A stretch of DNA of 22,249 nt, from positions 1 to 22,249 of the IMG/VR virus record IMGVR_UViG_3300013114_000366; one strand, 5' to 3'. This stretch comes from a virus. The position numbers and the translations under genes were made by a program. Below the pieces are notes generated by a model. That model did no database searches. It had not been told where the DNA came from and was given only the letters and a program-made list of their open reading frames with translations. Positions 19,026 to 22,249 of this stretch are shown here, piece by piece (the stretch's first letter is position 1; every line of letters begins with the position of its first letter).

Positions 19026-22000
19026 ATGGGAATTAAATTCTCTAACCTAGCCAGCACAACGCTGTCTAGCGGGATATCGTCTTCTGCAACTTCAATAAGC
19101 GTAACTAGCGCAAGCGAGTTTCCAGCCATTGGCGCTGGAGACTATTTTTATGCGTCTATTGGTTTTGGCGATGGTTCTGAAATCGTCAAGGTTACCAGTG
19201 TAAGCGGAAGCACATTCACAGTTACCCGTGGTCAAGACGGATCGACTGCTGCTGCCTGGGCATCTGGAGATACAATATCTCTGCGTGTTGTGGCAGCTGC
19301 TCTAACAGATTTGAGCGCTGAGTCTTTGTCGATAGACGGCGGCACGGTATCAGGTGACGTAGTTATATCTGGGTCAACTACCGACTCATCAGCACACTCT
19401 TTAGACATTACCGACAGCTCTGGAAACTCAAATTTTAAAGTCCGGAATGACAGGAGACAATTCTTTCAGGGCGTTTACGCACACTTCCAAGGGTCATCAG
19501 GGCTTTACGTCACGAATGCAGCCACCTTCAGAGGGGGTATAAGAAACGACACATCAGGGCAGCCATTGATCGTGATGGACTCCATGAAGGTTAATGATGA
19601 TCTTAATGTCGTTTCTGGATACGAGTTAAATGGTACAGAGATTATCGATTCAAGTAGAAATCTAACAAACATTGGGGCTATCTCTAGCGGACCTCTTGCA
19701 GCAACAAATAACAGCAACGCGACATCAACAATCAGTATCACAAACACCACAGTCGGAACAGCTGCAAGAGCTAATCTGAGAATGATAGCCAGTTCGGCTC
19801 AACTCGACTTGTTCGCCACAAGTTCAGGATATACAGGAGTGTCTGGATGGGGCGATGCGGGGATCATCAGTTCCAGCAGTTCAGCAAGTAACGGCATAAA
19901 AATTAACGCCCAGGATGGAGGTGTTGATTTACAGATTGGCACAACAACTCAAGCGAGATTGACTGAAGGCGGCAATTTTGTTGTTGGCGGAACTCACCGC
20001 ACAGCAGCAACACTGGAAGTAGTAGCGGAAAATACCGCTGGTTCTCCAGCAATGACCGCTGGAATCAAGCTCAAAGGGTATGAAGCTAGAGGTATGGGAA
20101 TTCATTATTTCAATACTTCATATTCTGGGAAGGAGTGGTTCTCTGGAGTTAAGTACGGGGGAAGCTTTAATGAGTGGATTGTTGGTTATGACGCTTCAAC
20201 AGGTAAATCCGAATACAACGATCCTAGCCATAATGAAGCGATTTTGGCAGTTAATGGACCGCTGGAAAAGGTAACCGTAAACGGCATCTTGGCAACTGGG
20301 CGAATAGACGCTGAAGTGCTTAACAATAACGATGTCATGAGACTAGCTGTTGGCAGCAATGCGGATTTTAAATTTTCTGCTGATAGCACAAGCGGGTATG
20401 AGACCAGTATACATATGGATAATACAGGTCTGGATATCGGTCATAACTCCGCCTCTAGAAGCCTAAACCTTAAAACAAGTAGCACGGATCGGATCACCAT
20501 CAGCGGTAATGGTGCTGTTTCTTTTAACGGCAACAGCCTTTCTTCTCTTGGCACTGTAACGTCAACGGGTACGATTTTTGGAAACAGCTTTGATGGAGGT
20601 TCTAGCGGAACATTTAAGACTGGCTCATATAGTGCTTCAGGTATGGAGGCATATCTTGGGAGAAATGTATTAAGTTTTAAGAGAGATGGTACTTCGTATA
20701 TCGATCAACTAGGTACAGGTAGCATTTCTATCAGGCTTGGCTCTACCAATGTTGCCGGATTAACAATATCCACAAGCGGGGTCAATGTCGCGCAAGGCGT
20801 ACTGAATATGGGCGGGACAACCGTCATAACCTCTGCTCGTAACCTGACAAATATCGGCACTATCTCAAGCGGAGCAATCACGGCTTCTGGTCATATCGCC
20901 CAGCCAAATAATTATGAAATCAGGGGAACGGATACTGGTGGCGCAGCACGAACATTATTGCGGGTTAACAATAGCAACAAATATCAGATAGGTTGGTCTG
21001 GTGCTGGTGACGTAGAAATAGTGGGCGGCAGTAGTTATACGCCTAGAATCACGATTGACACGTCCGGTGATGTAAAGGTTTCAACCGATCTTTTGGTTCT
21101 TGGTGAGGCAGATTTTGATGGCGGGATTGTTGTTCGTAGCCAGACTAACGCCATAGGTTACACTCAATTAGGCAACGTGCATAATGAATCCTCCAACGAT
21201 TATGTAAGAGGAAATTTATTATTTCAAAGAGATCAGGATCAGATCACCTGGGACGAACCCAATAACCAGTGGGTTCATGCAGGAGGAAGCTCTACGGACT
21301 GGTCCATGCTTCTGCACGATTCTAGTTTTCTTAATATTTTTTCTGGTCCTCAAATTTCCAATTCTACGGCTTATAGTCACGCTGGATTTAAGAATAGCTT
21401 CCTTAGATTATCGATAAACCATTCCAGCGGCAGGTTTGATTTTCAAGACAATGTTCTGGCTGGAGTGGGGTCTTTAACTGGCAGCGGTCAGCAGCTAATT
21501 CTTAATGCGGGAGAGAGCGAAAGCAAAGTAACCGGACAAACCAATGAGTGGGTTTATGTGAACGCAGAAAGTGGGTTGTCGGTCAACACCCCAGATTCTT
21601 CTCACAGTAACTGGGAGTCAGGATATAGCGTTAATACTACGCTAATTAAAGGTGATGGAATTACCATCTCTGGTAATAGCGTAGCGACAGAGGCTTATGT
21701 TAATACCCAGGTAAGCAATTTAGTAGCTTCCGCCCCTGGCAGTTTGGACACGCTGAACGAGCTTGCAGCCGCTCTGGGCGATGACGCTAACTTCAGCACC
21801 ACAGTTACCAACAGTATAGCTACTAAACTGCCATTAGCGGGAGGAACATTAACAGGCGCTCTGGTCGGCACGTCAGGAGAATTTACTAGTTTAGATATAA
21901 ATGGTAATGCTGACTTCTCGAATTATATAAATTTTTCCACGAATAATAACGGTCTAATACGGTTTGGTTCTAGAAAAGCATTTGGATCGACTTCTTCTTG

Positions 22001-22249
22001 GCTTTATATCGATCCTTCCTCTGAATTTTCGTCTGGGGTTTACATCAACAACAGCGTTAAAGTTGACGGTGGTTTGATTGGCTCATACAACGAAGCCTTG
22101 CAGCTGCGAACAGGCAACGATACGGCTCTAACCCTAAATTACACAAACCAAGACGCTACTTTCGCAGGAAATATCTCAGGCGGAACAGTTACAACCACGG
22201 GGGTAACATCCTCCGGAGATATTAATGTTAATTCTAATCGAATTAATAT
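19026..22249 (+). CDS. Large tail-fibre protein, 3' end beyond the window
   Basis: ATG 19026 follows TAGGAG by about six bases; the frame is open to the right edge, giving at least 1074 codons. N-terminus (about 1-100): IKFSNLASTTLSSGISSSATSI, EIVKVTSVSGSTFTVTRGQDGS, and LRVVAAALTDL, a typical fibre attachment domain. The rest is a long Gly/Ser/Thr-rich beta shaft with short repeats such as NLTNIGAISSG (near 19660) and NLTNIGTISSG (near 20840). Near 21739 the classic fibre segment SLDTLNELAAALGDD occurs, followed by LPLAGGTLTGAL (near 21829). It probably recognises the host surface. The receptor-binding tip, and any intramolecular chaperone, lie outside the window. Confidence 0.85.
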   Translation, partial: MGIKFSNLASTTLSSGISSSATSISVTSASEFPAIGAGDYFYASIGFGDGSEIVKVTSVSGSTFTVTRGQDGSTAAAWASGDTISLRVVAAALTDLSAESLSIDGGTVSGDVVISGSTTDSSAHSLDITDSSGNSNFKVRNDRRQFFQGVYAHFQGSSGLYVTNAATFRGGIRNDTSGQPLIVMDSMKVNDDLNVVSGYELNGTEIIDSSRNLTNIGAISSGPLAATNNSNATSTISITNTTVGTAARANLRMIASSAQLDLFATSSGYTGVSGWGDAGIISSSSSASNGIKINAQDGGVDLQIGTTTQARLTEGGNFVVGGTHRTAATLEVVAENTAGSPAMTAGIKLKGYEARGMGIHYFNTSYSGKEWFSGVKYGGSFNEWIVGYDASTGKSEYNDPSHNEAILAVNGPLEKVTVNGILATGRIDAEVLNNNDVMRLAVGSNADFKFSADSTSGYETSIHMDNTGLDIGHNSASRSLNLKTSSTDRITISGNGAVSFNGNSLSSLGTVTSTGTIFGNSFDGGSSGTFKTGSYSASGMEAYLGRNVLSFKRDGTSYIDQLGTGSISIRLGSTNVAGLTISTSGVNVAQGVLNMGGTTVITSARNLTNIGTISSGAITASGHIAQPNNYEIRGTDTGGAARTLLRVNNSNKYQIGWSGAGDVEIVGGSSYTPRITIDTSGDVKVSTDLLVLGEADFDGGIVVRSQTNAIGYTQLGNVHNESSNDYVRGNLLFQRDQDQITWDEPNNQWVHAGGSSTDWSMLLHDSSFLNIFSGPQISNSTAYSHAGFKNSFLRLSINHSSGRFDFQDNVLAGVGSLTGSGQQLILNAGESESKVTGQTNEWVYVNAESGLSVNTPDSSHSNWESGYSVNTTLIKGDGITISGNSVATEAYVNTQVSNLVASAPGSLDTLNELAAALGDDANFSTTVTNSIATKLPLAGGTLTGALVGTSGEFTSLDINGNADFSNYINFSTNNNGLIRFGSRKAFGSTSSWLYIDPSSEFSSGVYINNSVKVDGGLIGSYNEALQLRTGNDTALTLNYTNQDATFAGNISGGTVTTTGVTSSGDINVNSNRIN

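Overview
The window is part of a tailed double-stranded DNA bacteriophage genome (or a prophage of that type). It carries a complete packaging and head module: small terminase, large terminase, portal, scaffold-like protein and major capsid protein. Head-tail adaptors and fibre-like proteins follow directly. There is no tail tube, tail sheath or tape-measure gene between the capsid gene and the fibres, and the portal is large, so a short-tailed (podovirus-like) virion is the best guess. A 25-base match to the 3' end of a proteobacterial tmRNA gene at 2063-2087 points to a proteobacterial host and to a temperate lifestyle, or one that was recently temperate. No integrase gene lies in the window.

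Layout. (1) Positions 1-2097, + strand: a tightly overlapping cluster of small DNA-metabolism genes. It holds the end of a Ref-type HNH nuclease gene, a DUF3310 protein, two different PD-(D/E)XK nucleases, and small cysteine-rich and hypothetical proteins, one of them only 34 residues long. (2) Positions 2063-2514: the tmRNA-like attachment core, a direct repeat, and one orphan + strand gene. (3) Positions 2558-7804, - strand: a long leftward operon. It starts with a C5-cytosine methyltransferase and an ArdC-like antirestriction/metalloprotease protein, and continues through about a dozen small genes of unknown function, including an HTH regulator. Most of the distal genes are linked by ATGA stop/start overlaps. 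Genes that are not overlapped begin instead with a recurrent leader of the form AACCAAGGAAGG. (4) Positions 7805-7923: a divergent control region with a perfect palindrome and candidate promoters facing both ways. (5) Positions 7924-22249, + strand: the late operon. It contains a coiled-coil membrane protein, terS, a GC-rich gap of 160 bases, a small HTH-like gene, a DUF5675 (L,D-transpeptidase-like) protein, an HNH endonuclease, terL, portal, a small overlapping gene, scaffold, capsid, an intrinsic terminator, adaptor proteins, a protein built from 18-residue repeats, a conserved virion protein, and a giant fibre gene still open at the right edge.

How it fits together. The leftward operon looks like an early module that protects incoming phage DNA by methylation and ArdC-type antirestriction, with accessory proteins around it. 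The left-edge genes supply nucleases that may act in recombination or DNA processing. The right-hand operon builds and fills the head and attaches the adsorption apparatus. Family assignments rest on motifs read by eye; no database search was run.
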